From Protonemura montana (taxonomy: Eukaryota > Arthropoda > Insecta > Plecoptera > Nemouridae), in contig OX387603.1 of assembly GCA_947568835.1 (NCBI GenBank), positions 25,940,651-26,004,650 on the forward strand: 64,000 nucleotides of DNA. The letters are read 5' to 3'. Both the position numbers and the translations under genes were made by a program. This document shows positions 46,549-59,262 of the stretch, one piece after another (position 1 is the stretch's first letter; each line of letters opens with the position of its first letter). Below the pieces are notes generated by a model, which saw only the letters and a program-made list of their open reading frames with translations, made no database searches and was not told the origin of the DNA.

Positions 46549-47273
46549 GGGGAGGAGGGGTCTAAAAGTCTCAGGGGCAAGTTGTCTCAGTGCTAAAATC
46601 TCGACTCCAAATGGTACCAGAAGCAAAATACTGATCCGGATTAATTCGACGACTAAATATCATACTATTCTGAAAATGTCATTCGTTTCGGTGCATAATT
46701 CACACTCCTGGAAGAGATTGTTTGTTTTGATAGGTGGTTGGTAACTTTCAGTAGCTTTCAGTATAAGTTCATGTTGTTTGTTTTGTAAGTAATTGATTTT
46801 TTTTTTACTTTTTACAGAACCAATTTACAAAAATATGCTAATTACGAGTTGATAACGAGTTTATCAAAAAAAAAACTTATCAGTGGCTGGTAGCACCCGA
46901 TATCATGTTACGCGCTGCTCAATTTGTGTTGCAGGAAAAAATGGCAAAATATTTTGACATAAATTATCGAACATTGACTCGGTATTGTCATAAAGTAACT
47001 GATGCAGATTTTAATTAAATTAATTATATGATCACAAGATGAAATTTCTCACTGAGACAACTAGCCTCAGTGTGTGAGACAACTAGACCCACACGTGGGG
47101 TTTAAAGTCTCAAACATTTCTCAACTGACGGTCTAATAAATCGCAAAAAAAAATCACATGATAACCAAATGTGTATTAATCAATAAAAAAAATTAAAACA
47201 TAAGAATAACTTCATTTTTCTAGAAGATATGCACACATAGGTAGATTTTGAGACAACTAGACCCCTCCTCCCC
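46549..47273. mobile_element. Second transposon nested in the first
   Basis: The ends GGGGAGGAGGGGTCTA (46549-46564) and its exact complement (47258-47273) form an inverted pair 725 bp apart. GTTGTCTCA occurs just inside the left end, and TGAGACAAC twice near 47055-47085 and once at the right end, again as inverted subterminal repeats. TA precedes the left end but not the right, so the target duplication is not proven. Confidence 0.6.
46875..47018 (+). pseudogene. Psq-type helix-turn-helix fragment of a pogo-like transposase
   Basis: The plus strand reads [15 protein letters not shown] then [19 protein letters not shown] and stops at 47016-47018. The pattern of a basic helix followed by a TL.RYC.K recognition helix is that of the DNA-binding N-terminus of pogo-family transposases. 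It is on the opposite strand from the PHD remnant and within the nested element, so it probably belongs to that one. No catalytic part follows. Confidence 0.6.
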
Positions 47274-50200
47274 GACCCGTATAACCTACGATTTTATTTC
47301 TTTCTGCAAACGGTCAGTAAGCTCTCAAAAGCCTATGAAAAAAATCAAATCAAATCTTCAGTGTTTCAGGAATACTCTCAAGAAAAATCAATATTGTAGT
47401 TGACATATTACTTTAGATATCGATATAAATCCACTTCAGTGTACACCAGGTGTAGTTTGGAAATATCACCTTCATCAGGGATAACACTAAATATTTTTTT
47501 TAGACGAATCCATGATCGCTGTCTAATGGCATCCTAGTGCACAACACTCGTCAAGGATGTGGCAATCACTTCAGTCAGTGGCAGTCTCATAACTTAACAT
47601 TTGGTACTAATTTTCAGTTCATTTGAAAAATGATCCAAAACCGGACACTGATCCAAAACTGGCACTTTATTCTATGACTAATTATATGCAAAAATCTCAT
47701 ATTTAAAGCCAGTGATGACACTGTTTTGCAAAAACCTGAGAGTGAGTCAGTAGATGTCGTCCCTGGTTTCACATCAAGGCAGCCGATTTGTCATGTGGCA
47801 TAGCTACCTGCCCAAGAAAGCACGGGACATGCAGCACGCGTGGTACCCAATTTGCCTGCACTAGTTTCAAGCAAACCTTGCGGCCATGGAAGTGTTTTCT
47901 GATTCACACATACACAAATAGCTGGGGTTAATAAGGTACTGTGACCCCGTTAATAGTTTCAATGACTCGTGAGGTAATTTAAAGTTTAACCATTGATTTT
48001 GTGTGGTTAAAAATGTGCGGTAAAATGTTTGGGAAACGGCCGGGAAATTCATAAAGCCAGCAAAAATAAACAAGACAGATGTCAGCAAACGAATCATCCC
48101 GCCACCTAGCCAATCGCACGACACTTTCCTTCGATCGCCGGGAATGAGTTAAGATCCACCCTGTCTATGGTACAGTTATAATGTCACTTCCCAATTCGGA
48201 AATCCCTTGCAGTTCGACAAGCAATCTGGAAGGCGACAGGTTCCCCAGGAAAGTGTCCCCGTCGTCTCCCTAATCTGACACCGTGCGCTCGCAGATCGAC
48301 TCCCAGCCTCATAACAAAATCCCAAACTTTCCTCCTCGAATCCGAGGCCGCTTCGGAACAGTCTCCCCGCCACGCGGCTTTGTGAAATGCAACTGCGAGG
48401 TTTTCGGTGAATAGAAAGCAGTGTCTTCTGTCGGAGAGGCTAATATTTCTTACAATCCCCAATTCGGAGGTCGGGACTGACATGCTGACTGGCAACAGCA
48501 GCGTCAGAAGCAGCCTGGCCCCCTGCTCCCATCTGACGGATTACGCAGCTGCTTTGGGAAATTCGCCCGCGAAGCGCTGACGATCGCTGAACGCCTCCCC
48601 CTCTCGCCCGCGCCAACTGAAGTGGGAACGCGACGGGAATGTTCAAAGGTGGGCTGGTAAGACGTTGAGCATGTCGCTGGGAAAATATCGCATTGTTATT
48701 GGAACGAGTGATGGCGGCGCTCTTCTTCCATCGTGTGGGGGGGAGGGGGGGGGGGCGTTGAGGGGGGAATAGAGGATTCGATTGAGCCTTCAAACCTCGG
48801 ATCACAACGACATAAAGTCGATCTGTTGTTGCCGTTGTTGTAGTTGCGACGGTGAAGTGCTTACCACTTCGAATGTTTCGTGGGTCCTGTAATTTTTTTC
48901 CGAGGTTCTAAAATGTTAACTATCTCCTTCGAAAAAATGAATGGCCGGCCGCTAATAAAGATAAATCCCTGTTTATTGCCGGCTAGTGTTGGGAGTGCCT
49001 CCAGTGGCGCTGATCGCCGCGGCCACGCGGGTCGTATTACTCGCCGCCTCCTCAGCGCGGTCTTGACTATTAAACAGCTTCGTAAATATTTAGTTTGTGT
49101 CCGTCGTTAAACCGGCGTGATGTCCGCCCGTCGCGGCCTAATCTAGATCGAAAAATGCGCGATAAAAACTCGATAATTTTTCTGACTCGTAAAACTGTTT
49201 GAACGACGCGGTCGCTGGCAACGGCACTAAATCATCGGCGCCCCGTGTATCCAAGACAACCGCACGTTAAACTGGCTGTCAAGACTTGACACACTAACTA
49301 TACCGAGCTACGTCTCAGGAACTCAAACCGGTCAATCGCACCGAGCTAACGGACACGTTAACGAGCTCCTTCCGACGTGGCGTTTAACGCTCACGGTCCG
49401 ATGCCTGGCAACGCCAATTGTCAGCCAATCAATGTGTTTTAAGTCTTAACCATCGCTTGTCTCGTTAACCGATCACTGTCTGTTACAATTAAGCATGCGT
49501 TTAAATTGCAGACGGATTTCCACGGGGATAACAATTGTGTGTGGACGCGAACACAAACAAGAGCAAACCTCTCGTGAACGTCAAGTTTGACCCAAAAACA
49601 CTCAGAGGGCGCTCAGGTGCCACTTACCCCACAATTACCTTGTTTCATTTCTCCTTTTTCCTACGTATTACACGATCTCAACTACATTACACGGTCTGAC
49701 TTCAGTAGACAAACATTCTACTTTCAAATGCAATCTAATATTCCCGAGTCTGCTTATATCTGACGCCATCTTTAGTAATAAGAGAAGACTTGAGGGAAGA
49801 AAAAGCTAACAAAAAGCTAGAGCATCAATTGGACCGAAATGCCTCCGAACCTTTTGGGGTTGAAATTTCACCCTTATGTAAGGTCCCGACTAACATAGAG
49901 TAGTGCTCGCTACATTTTCGTTTCTGCCTTAGAAACACGATCCTTGATAAGCATAAAACCGGATTGCTTATCGCCCCACAGCCACCCTCCCTCTCTATAT
50001 CTAAACTAAACCAAAACAAGCTGCCCAATGAGCCAGCTAAATTAATACTGCCCCTATAGAGTGTGGTCTGTCCCGTTGATTAAGTATCTGCCCACCCTTC
50101 ATTAGCCTTGATAGCTGCCGGCCCATGCCATGCCCCGGTATACCACCGTTAGACAACATCCATGCGTGCCGACGCGCCGTTAGCGGGCGTCGCGGCGTCG

Positions 50201-53184
50201 GACGGCGGTCAGCACGGCTTCCTGGCGGCGGACCCGACGCCTATCCGTCAGCCCTCGATCCCCCGACCCCCGCCGTTAAACGTAAGCCTGGCTTAATGAC
50301 GCTTCGGCTAACAATAACTTATAAGCTCGTATTATTTGATAGCCGCGGTCAAGAGCGAGTACGATATGATGCTAGGCGGTGTGCGCGCTTGGGATTAGCC
50401 GGTCAACCGGGACATCAAGCCGCCATCAAAATCTGCTCTGTACCGCTACAAATTTGACTATGCACATGAGGCTATAACATGCTCCGACATTATGTAGCCA
50501 GCTTTGCAGTTACGGTCTTCACATTTTGTGTATACAAATCTCCAATCAATATTTGGCCGCGGATTTTTGGCGCATAGGTGGGATTTACGCACACGTGAAG
50601 AGATAGGGTAAGAGATGATGCCAAGAGGGATACACATTCGACTACGAGGCATGAGCGAAGCTTCTCCGCAGAATTGAAAAAAATTCAATCTTGAGAGAAC
50701 ACAATAACCTCTTCCGTGGAAAGTCGGTAGAAACGTCCGACCGAAATGGGTGTTGAGGGGGGGGGGGGGGGCGTTCTTTTCCCGGGGCGCCGGGTTCCAT
50801 GGCCGCGGGGTCCCGGCCGGAAGCGATCACCGGCAAGATCCGGACAACAGGAAATTGAAGCAGCGAGCGAAGATGTTTAGCGCCGCCCCTGGGCTCGCCA
50901 AATCACAGTGGCGGACGTCGCAAAACAGTGGCTAATGGACCACTGGGAAGTGGTTGCAAGTCCAGCCACGGGGCTAACGCGGCGTTGGGGGCAAAGCACT
51001 GGCATTGCATCGCAAAGTGTGACCAAGGAGACGATACAAGATGACACCAAGAGCGTTGAACGCCTCTCCTCGGAGTGGGACGCCGAGTCACGCGTGATTC
51101 GAATTCAGAACACGAAGGACCTAAGTTACGAAACTTGTAAGATGTTCTGAAACAATGTTCGATCCTGGAAGATATTCTTGGCCAATTTCCCGCCCCTCTC
51201 TTGCGCCCACTCTTTTCCGTCAAAGGAATTTCCTTTCCTCTCAAAGAATTACGAGTTTGGTAAGAAAATAGAGGAGTATGATTGACCCGGCCTTGTCCTC
51301 GTCTCCGTTACGCCTGAGCCGAGCAGCGCCGTGCGGGCTGTTGACGTACTACCTTTGCCAGGTAAAAGGCCAAGCAAATTGATTATATAACCAGAATGTA
51401 TAAGATTGCATATTCTTGAAACGTTTGAACGTTTTGTACCGGAAAATATTACGAGAGAAGGAGCGTTTTCTTTGATGATTATGATATTAAATTTTTTATT
51501 TCCTCGCGCTACAGTTGTTTGAAACGGTTTACATGAAATGCGAGTTAAAATATGCGAGCTGCAGAGAACACGGTAGCTCTCTGTCCTAGGCCGAGAAGTA
51601 TTAGGCATATACATTATACACCGAGGCAATCGATCGTGCGGGTTGAGCTAATACTGCGGACGCATTTTCCGACAGAATTACACCCACTTTTCCCTGCGCC
51701 TTGCAGCTGTCTTTCTCTACCACCCGCTTCGGCGCATCACTTCGACCTACTCGCACTCTCACAACTAATTCCCCACCAAAAACGCTGTGCAGGTAGCGGC
51801 AAGACCGTTTCTTGTAATTTCAAGCACATTTGTAGAGCCGCTTCCTCAGCCTCGGGCAATCAATTTCGAAGGCAACTAGACCCCGAACATCCGGAAGCGT
51901 CGACCAACACCCGGTCCCGTTCATCGGCGTCCGGCAGCCGCCCTCCTCGGGGTCCACGACGTCGGCGTCGGAGGAAGTCGCCGCCAAGAAAAGGGCGCCT
52001 TCGGCCCATTGTTTGCCATGCGCGGAGTACAAGCGCCGATCCCCGGAGCCCCGGATATTAGACGCCGGGAAAGCGCAACCCTGATCGGAGAATGTCGGGC
52101 CCCGGCAAGTATTAGGTAATAAGTTTCCAGCCTCAGGACACGTAGGCCTGAGAATCGCGGGAAACACAATATTGTGCAAATATTTTAAGAACTGATAATA
52201 GGCACGGACGGAAACTCCAACAACGTTACTACGTGAAACTTGTACTTTTGTTTGGTTTGCTGTAGTTTCGCGAGCAAACACCTCCATGTCAGTCTGGAGG
52301 GTGAATCCGAGCCTTCGTTCTGTGAAAATAACACCCTTCACCGACGGGTTAAACACGTTTACCATCCAAGCTTTAGCATCCCAGACTTATTGCTCCAACC
52401 GACCGACCACCAGACCGGCACGTTTCCACACACCGACCGACTCGCCTGCCTCCAGACTCCCTCGCATCGTCGACGTCGACGTCGACAATGCCTCGGCACA
52501 AGCACAATGGCCGGTCCCGCCGCCTCCCCTAATTGTCGCGACGTCGAGCGTTGACAGACAAGCGTCAAACTCCAAGCAGCCTTTCATCAAAGCATTTCCT
52601 GTTCCTGTTCGTAGCTCACGATTCGCGGGACAATGGTGTCGACGGCGTCGTGGGGGGAAAATCGGGGGAAAACATAGCAGGACACTCTTCAATGGCGCTG
52701 AGCGGCGACCGACTTTCAACGAGATGATTTCTTTCCATCACGGTCGGAGCGGTTTTTAAAAACTCTTTTTGTTGGTGGCGCGAATGAATGGACAATGTTT
52801 ATTTGCGCGTTCGCACGCCGCACGACGAGTTTTCCCGCGTCGAGGAAAGAAAAGCGACGTTCACCGTCACCGCCGTCGCCTCGGCATGCGCAGAACTTGG
52901 CATGCCGACTGAAAAGGCAGTGTCTTTAGACGCATGTATACAATCTTGTCGCATCCCGAAGACAGGATTGAATCGTCAGGACACAATGCGTAGCTTCCTT
53001 GCATCGCGCGTCGGCGGAGAGCGCGATTTAATTCGAGTAAATGCCTTTCCGATCGCGTTCAATACGAGATTAAGTCTTTCTTCCGCTCGGCGTCCATCAA
53101 TTAATTAAGCCTGCGCCTGTTCGACTGCTGCTACGGAGGGACTGCAATCATGCCCTGCCCGTCCATCGACCCCCCCCCCCCTAA

Positions 53185-53207
53185 CCCCCCCCCCCCCCCC
53201 CCCCCCC
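53185..53207 (+). repeat. Poly-C tract
   Basis: 23 consecutive C, with a further 12-C run just upstream separated by TAA. Confidence 0.9.
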
Positions 53208-56200
53208 TCCCTCTACAACACCCCAATCATTCTCGGATTTATCTCAACGCGCGCCTCAACTACAATTCAACTGTGCTCGAAAAGCAATTTCATTTCTTGT
53301 TATTTCCTTGAAATCCACTTCTTGGAAAATAATCATTAACACACAACACGGAATCCGGGGCCACTCAGCTGTGCCTCTAAACCCAGCAGATGGTTTAATA
53401 TACACACCACGCGCTCTTCTCTCTCAGAACATCACATTTAACTTAGTGAACCGCGTTAGGGAACTTTGTTCCATCTTGATTCGAACGCACCGCTTCGCGC
53501 ACGGCGCCTCCACCGTTTAGTTGGCCGTCTTACCGTCGCCTAATACCTGGGTCATCACGCGCAATCATTGCAGCCGCGGTGCCGGTTCCCCTCACCGGTG
53601 TAGTTATGACTTCAATCAACTCCAGTCCCGACGAGCTGAATGCACCGTATCGTCGCGCTCTCTCGCTATCCAAAGTTCGCACCCTTGTTTCTTGTGAATA
53701 GCTTCATTCCCAGAGCAATCATATTGCTATCCCACCCTCCCCCCCCCCCCCCCCCACCCCCACCGCACCCCGCCCCCTGGCGTCGTGAACAAAAGTCACG
53801 CGTAGCAGTCGCGTAAAATAACTTTCCCTGTGGCAGTGTCTCAAGTTTCCCGCCGAGCACCTTGTTCGCAGGATCACCCCCTGTTGTTTTCAATACGGCA
53901 CCAATTGCGCCGGCAAGCGTATCGACCAACCAATTAAAATCCTCTGCCCTGTGAGTGACGGCGTCGTGTCAAACGCAAGACAGGTGAGCTGGCGTCACCT
54001 CTCAGTGCAGATTTTCACGGCAGACAGGCAAAGAGTGTAATGCATTGCCGGGCAGAGGTAATCTAGCGCGATTAGCGCGGGGGCGAAGTAGTCTGAAAAC
54101 AAGCTTCGAACTCGGCGTGGAAAACCCCGCGGCTTTCCTTCAATATTGAATGAGCCTCTCAGGCTGGTCCATGCGTACGAGCCAAGCCGCACGTGTGTGT
54201 GTGCGTGCGTGTGCGTGCAGATAGAGCCTCGTTACCAGGATCTGGATGAAACTCTGTCGGCGAGCGAAACACCAGTGGGCTTTGCCGCCAACCGAGAGCC
54301 TTTAGCACCCCGCCGAAAGTTTGCAAATGGTTTTCGGGCACCTCGTTTGCCGGTGATTTTTTTGAAATGCACGCCCTTTGAGGCATTAAACAAAAAATTC
54401 ACCGCGCTTTTTTTAGAAAATGTGTTCCATATAATACTCTGGCAACGCGCTCATTATTTTAGAGTCGTTTGATGACGTGTTTTGGAGGGGGGAAAAAAGG
54501 GGGGGGGCGTGGATGCGTAAAACAACGTGTGCTCTAATTACCTGGCGGCTGGAGCCCGCGAGGCGTCATCGCACCCCTGCGTGCACCCACACGCGTGAAC
54601 TAGAGCTCGCGTGAGTGACGCGTGACTAGAGCTCGCTGGCACAGACAAGACAGCGTTTAATGGCGGCACTAAGACCCGGTGTTTATTGTCTTGTCGCGCT
54701 CCACGAGTCTTGGCCCGAGGACGAAGACGAATGTTCCCGGCTCGACGACGGGAGCGTTTGTTACCGGCTCCGAGCGCTTCAGCTCGCAATTTTCCCGGAG
54801 CCAGGTAGGCGATCGACTCCTTCGGGAACCAGCGCCGTAACCTTCGCAGCCGGCCGTCGATAAATCCCCGTTCCTTGCCGGCATCTTACCTCCGCCTCAA
54901 TCCCTTATGCGATGTAAGATAATTCACTGCGATTAATCGACGTCGTCCACCACTGAGCTACCTAAATCGGAAGAGCCACGCACAATTCCGAACGCACGGT
55001 TCCATCGCAAATGCGACGGCGAACGCATCAAGGACTACTCACAATTTGAAATCAATCATGAATAATGGGTCGCGCCGCGATACAAGATCTACTCCCGGCG
55101 TGATATCGTTCCGATCTACTTACTTTTATGGCCCATTACGGTGGGACTCGTTGCTACTGTACGAACAGGAAAACGTGGAAATGAATAATTGAGCACGCGC
55201 CAATAAAGCTTATGAGTTTTGGAACATGCTCGCCGTGGACGGCGCATGTAAGACCCCCCCTCCCCCCCACCCCTTCCGGCAGGGCTGACGTCACGGCAAG
55301 CTGTGCGGCAATCCGGCACAAGTTTTTAATGAATCTCTATGGAGTCCTGGCGGCCGGAGGGTGAATCAAATGCAAAACACTGCACCCCGTGAGGGCTAAA
55401 CGGGTGTGCGGGTGTAGGGTTGGGGGGGGGTTGCGCGACAACTAATAACGAACTAGCAGTGATTTATTGCGGATAGAGCACGAAACGTTTATGTTACAAA
55501 GCATAAAGCATTTATCGGACTCGAAGCTGGCGCTAAAATCGTAAACAACGCGACTCCGATATAAACTAATGATTCTGAACGTGCAAAGAAACAGGTTGTT
55601 GTGTGCGCTTCCAGGTTCCAGACCTCGCCGATACGGGCGCGGCGGTCGTGCCCTATCTTGAAGCATCTGGACGTACGCTCCTCGATAACGGTCGTGCATG
55701 CTTTACTGAACCACCCTCGTGCGGGTGGCTCGGCCATTTTGCGCCCGTCAAAGGGGTTGGGGAAATGTTGGCAATTATCATGTAGACTACCGCGAAGTGC
55801 TGACCCTTGGTACACCGCCCTTGATGGCTTGGCGACCAGTCAGCCAGGAGTCAGTGCAGGGAAAGATGACACGTGGCATCTAGCTGATAGTAAGCAGCCA
55901 TCTCGTCGAGGGCTACGAAATGTGGCTGTCAATTAGTCTTATGTGATTAGAGAAAAGTAATTTCAGCCGCGCACCATCGAGCAGAGCGCATGCCCAGCGT
56001 TTCCAGACGCGTTAAGTGCAAAACTTGCCGGTCTGCACTTTGTCCGCGCGAATCTTACCCGACGTCGCGGGCTGAAATTGCTTCGTTCATTGCGAAACGA
56101 AAGACAGTGGAACGGGAGGGAAGGGATGGTTTTTATTCCGGCATCCAGACAAGATCCTCGGAACTTTCCCAAGGGGTAGGGGTTGGGGGGCGTAGGAGCG

Positions 56201-56825
56201 CCGAGGAGAGAAATAAGTAGGAGAGATATTCATTGGAAAGCGAATTGGAGGCGACAGGTAGGGCACGGAATAACGAGGGGAGGCGTCGAGCGGGTCGAGG
56301 GGGGGAACAACGTTCCAGGGGAGTCGTCGGCTATGAGACTGTGCAGCCAGAAACAATGACGGCAAACGCTGCACTCTGAGAGCGAGAGGCGTTTAACATC
56401 ATGTCCCATTCAAGTCGCGTTAGAGATGCTGCCATGTGACCTGTGCAAGTCGTGATTTCCCTCCGAAGGAAGCCACTTGTCAAAACCGGAATCAACGCAA
56501 TGCACAGTTTTTTATAACGTCAAGTCTCACTTTTACATCTCTGGCTGTATGTCAACGTCGCCGGGTAAATCCAATTGCTAAATGCTCGGAAAATGATTCC
56601 AGGAAAAGAGTATCCAATTTCTAGCCGGCTATCGCACGGAGCGATCTCGTCGCGACTCATCGACGGCAACGTTCGGCGAATGGGTTTCGACGTCTCCAAC
56701 CCTCGACGCCCACGTGTCGGCACGACGGCGTTCCCAGACTTCCCGGAATATTAAGTCGGCCGGCATTAACCTAACTCACGGCTCGTGTGATGAAAAAGCT
56801 GAGCATTTTATTTAATCCGCTCCGG

Positions 56826-56853
56826 GAATCGAATCGAGTCGAATCGAATCAGA
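56826..56853 (+). repeat. TCGAA-type short tandem repeat
   Basis: Five imperfect units of TCGAA/TCGAG. Confidence 0.7.
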
Positions 56854-59240
56854 AGGCCGTGGACTCGACGAGCACCGAGCAGGCCGGGCGACGGAGTGCG
56901 CGATTGTCTCGGGGGAGAGGCGTTCGAACACGGTAGGCGTTCGTTCGTTGCAGAGTGGCTTCCCATTGTCAGGCCGAGCGGAGGCTGGGAAGACGCCGAG
57001 ACGATGAGATTAAACCTGCCTGATCAGCGTGTTCGCGAGGTACGTCATAGGGAAGTCAAATCGCTTAGGTGAACGACATAAATTACTGTTATATTATGAC
57101 GTCATGCGTTGGATCTGACTCTGGAAGACCTCCTCAAAGAAGGAACTTTTTCCAGACGACACCGACGAAGCGATTGCTCTCCTTCACGGGATGATCCCAA
57201 GACTGTCCGCCTCTTTCGCGTTCTCGGATTGACTCTCGGGAGGGCGCCTTGACTTCCTTGACGCCGTCCCCCCGGGCTAACGATCGCCAGCCCTTGTCTG
57301 TCATGGAACTCTGAGAGCTCCTGCAGGAGTGCAAGGGCCTACGAAGACTGGGGGAGATACACTTGTGTGTAAAAAGCTGTTGGTTGACAAAGGCGACTTG
57401 GAGAGATTTAATGGTTTGTGTATAAGGCTGGTGCACAGAAGGGAAAAAGCTGTCTAAATTTATTGGATGGAAAATTGGAGAAATTCCAGGCATATTTATC
57501 CAGGAAAGCCATCAAGAGGCGAGTTTTTTTTTTAAAGGGAATCGACTTCACGCGTGCCCGACAGAGTCAAATTATCGGTGGTAAAACGCGAATCTAGGCG
57601 ATTTAATTCGTGAATCATCGTGAAATTTCCCGCCAGTGGTAAGCCCCGAGGCGTACGCACTTTGTACTTTATCACGCGTTCGAAATCAACTTTAAGTCCG
57701 TCGCGTCACTTCGTAATGCGTCGCGACGCCGTGGTACTAATCGCGCGTGGCTTCGTCGGGCACCCCTTGCCGCGACGGCGTCCCTCGACATCCATCCAAT
57801 ATCTTATCGTCCGCGACCCCAACTTACAATAAATGCACTCACAAGATGATGCCACCCAAACCCAACCCCAACCCATTGCTGTCGCGAAGCTAAAAAAAAA
57901 AACGGGAGGCAAAAATGAGCTGCATAACCATAAAGAGCATTCAGGATGGAAATTGGAGCCGAGTTGTTCACTATAGGAGGAAATAATGAGCTGTAACATT
58001 AGAGTGGCGAGGGGTGGAAGTATTGCACTCAAAAACTCGCATTGCTTGAATGCAATACACATTTCGAGCGACATTAAAGGCAGGCCAATGAAACCATTTC
58101 GGAATATTTTTCGATTAAATTTTCTAATACAGTTATTACAAATCTGTTTCGTAGCTCCTCTACGGCGGGATAGGGCTGCAACCCGTCACGCTCGTTCCCA
58201 GAACTGTGAGTCTGCGAAAAGCTAACAACTCTACGAAAGTAAAACGCTCGGCGATTGTCTCCCCCGCCTCCACTAGCGCTACCTGGATGACAAATCGCAC
58301 CGCCCGATCGAGCCGGCACGTATCTCAACTCCCGGCAAGCTAATTAGATGACGTCACTTAAAACACGCGGCAAGTCGTTATCGCGGCTCGCATCTCGTAT
58401 CACTATTAAAACGGCCCGCTGCGTCAAATCTTTTCTCTCCGTCTTGCTCACGCGATATTATGCATGTGTACAAGAATAAGTAGATAGCAACGCGCCATGG
58501 CGTCATATCCGTAGAGACACGGCTAAAACTCCGCGCTGCAATGTTAGTACTGTGGTTGGCCGGAGCGCTAGTAGTTCACAGCAATGACAATTTCATTATT
58601 AACAACTTGTGCTTACAACCTCTCCTGCTGGCGTAACCCGTCCACAAGTGCTCGCTAGTTTACTATCAAAGTATAAAGAAGCTTATGTCTGAGATAATGG
58701 TGTCATAAAGCATGCATTTCGATGTGTACGACGAAGAACACTGCAATATTGCACTTGGCTGCTGCTAGCGGTACATGGCGCCTGACTTCATGTGACTGTG
58801 AGATGATATCCGATTCCCGTCTGAGATATGTGTTATTACGCCGCAGCAGTATTATTCAATGGTGCATGCCCGTGGAAGTGCATAGATTTTCATAGCGACG
58901 CCGGGCGAAACCATTCGAGAATTAGTTGTCATTAACAAAGTTGGGTGAAATCACAGGGAAAAGCGGGTTGATAGGGGTGACTTAAGGATAGGGAATCAGG
59001 TTTCGGATTTGTTCTCTCAGGCAGCAACTTCTTGGCTCTTGTCCCTGCGTGGTAATATAAGATGTTGTTTCTCCATTGAACCCGTCCCTGAGCCAATATA
59101 CCTGCCTGGAGATATTTCTGTAATTTATAGAAAATTGCAATTGTACCAATCCGATGCGACAACGAGAATAAAGTTTGCGATAAAATGTGAAATGCAATGT
59201 ACATTCTTTTGCAATATCTCTGGGAAAAAAGGGGAACAAA

Positions 59241-59262
59241 GCTGCTGCTGCTGCTGCTGCCG
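59241..59262 (+). repeat. (CTG)n trinucleotide repeat
   Basis: Seven CTG triplets. They give poly-Cys or poly-Ala in chance frames; no gene is supported around them. Confidence 0.85.

Larger units (their letters stand above)
45816..47672 (-). mobile_element. Tc1/pogo-type DNA transposon remnant
   Basis: The terminal inverted repeats are about 22 bp (left GGGTAAAGTGCCAGTTTTGG, right the same apart from two bases near the end), bounded by TA at 45814-45815 and 47673-47674, the target duplication of the Tc1/mariner/pogo superfamily. The motif TGCCAGTTTTGGATC recurs inside at 46018 and 46161, and inverted at 47650, with a variant at 47632: subterminal repeats that would serve as transposase sites. 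The element is 1,857 bp, strongly AT-rich, and carries a PHD-finger remnant on the minus strand near its left end. A second element appears inserted in its middle. The transposase core is not recognisable, so it is dead. Confidence 0.8.

Noticed and set aside
51820-52365. A 181-codon open frame on the minus strand
   Set aside because: No domain, and equally long frames lie on the opposite strand in CpG-rich DNA with few stops.
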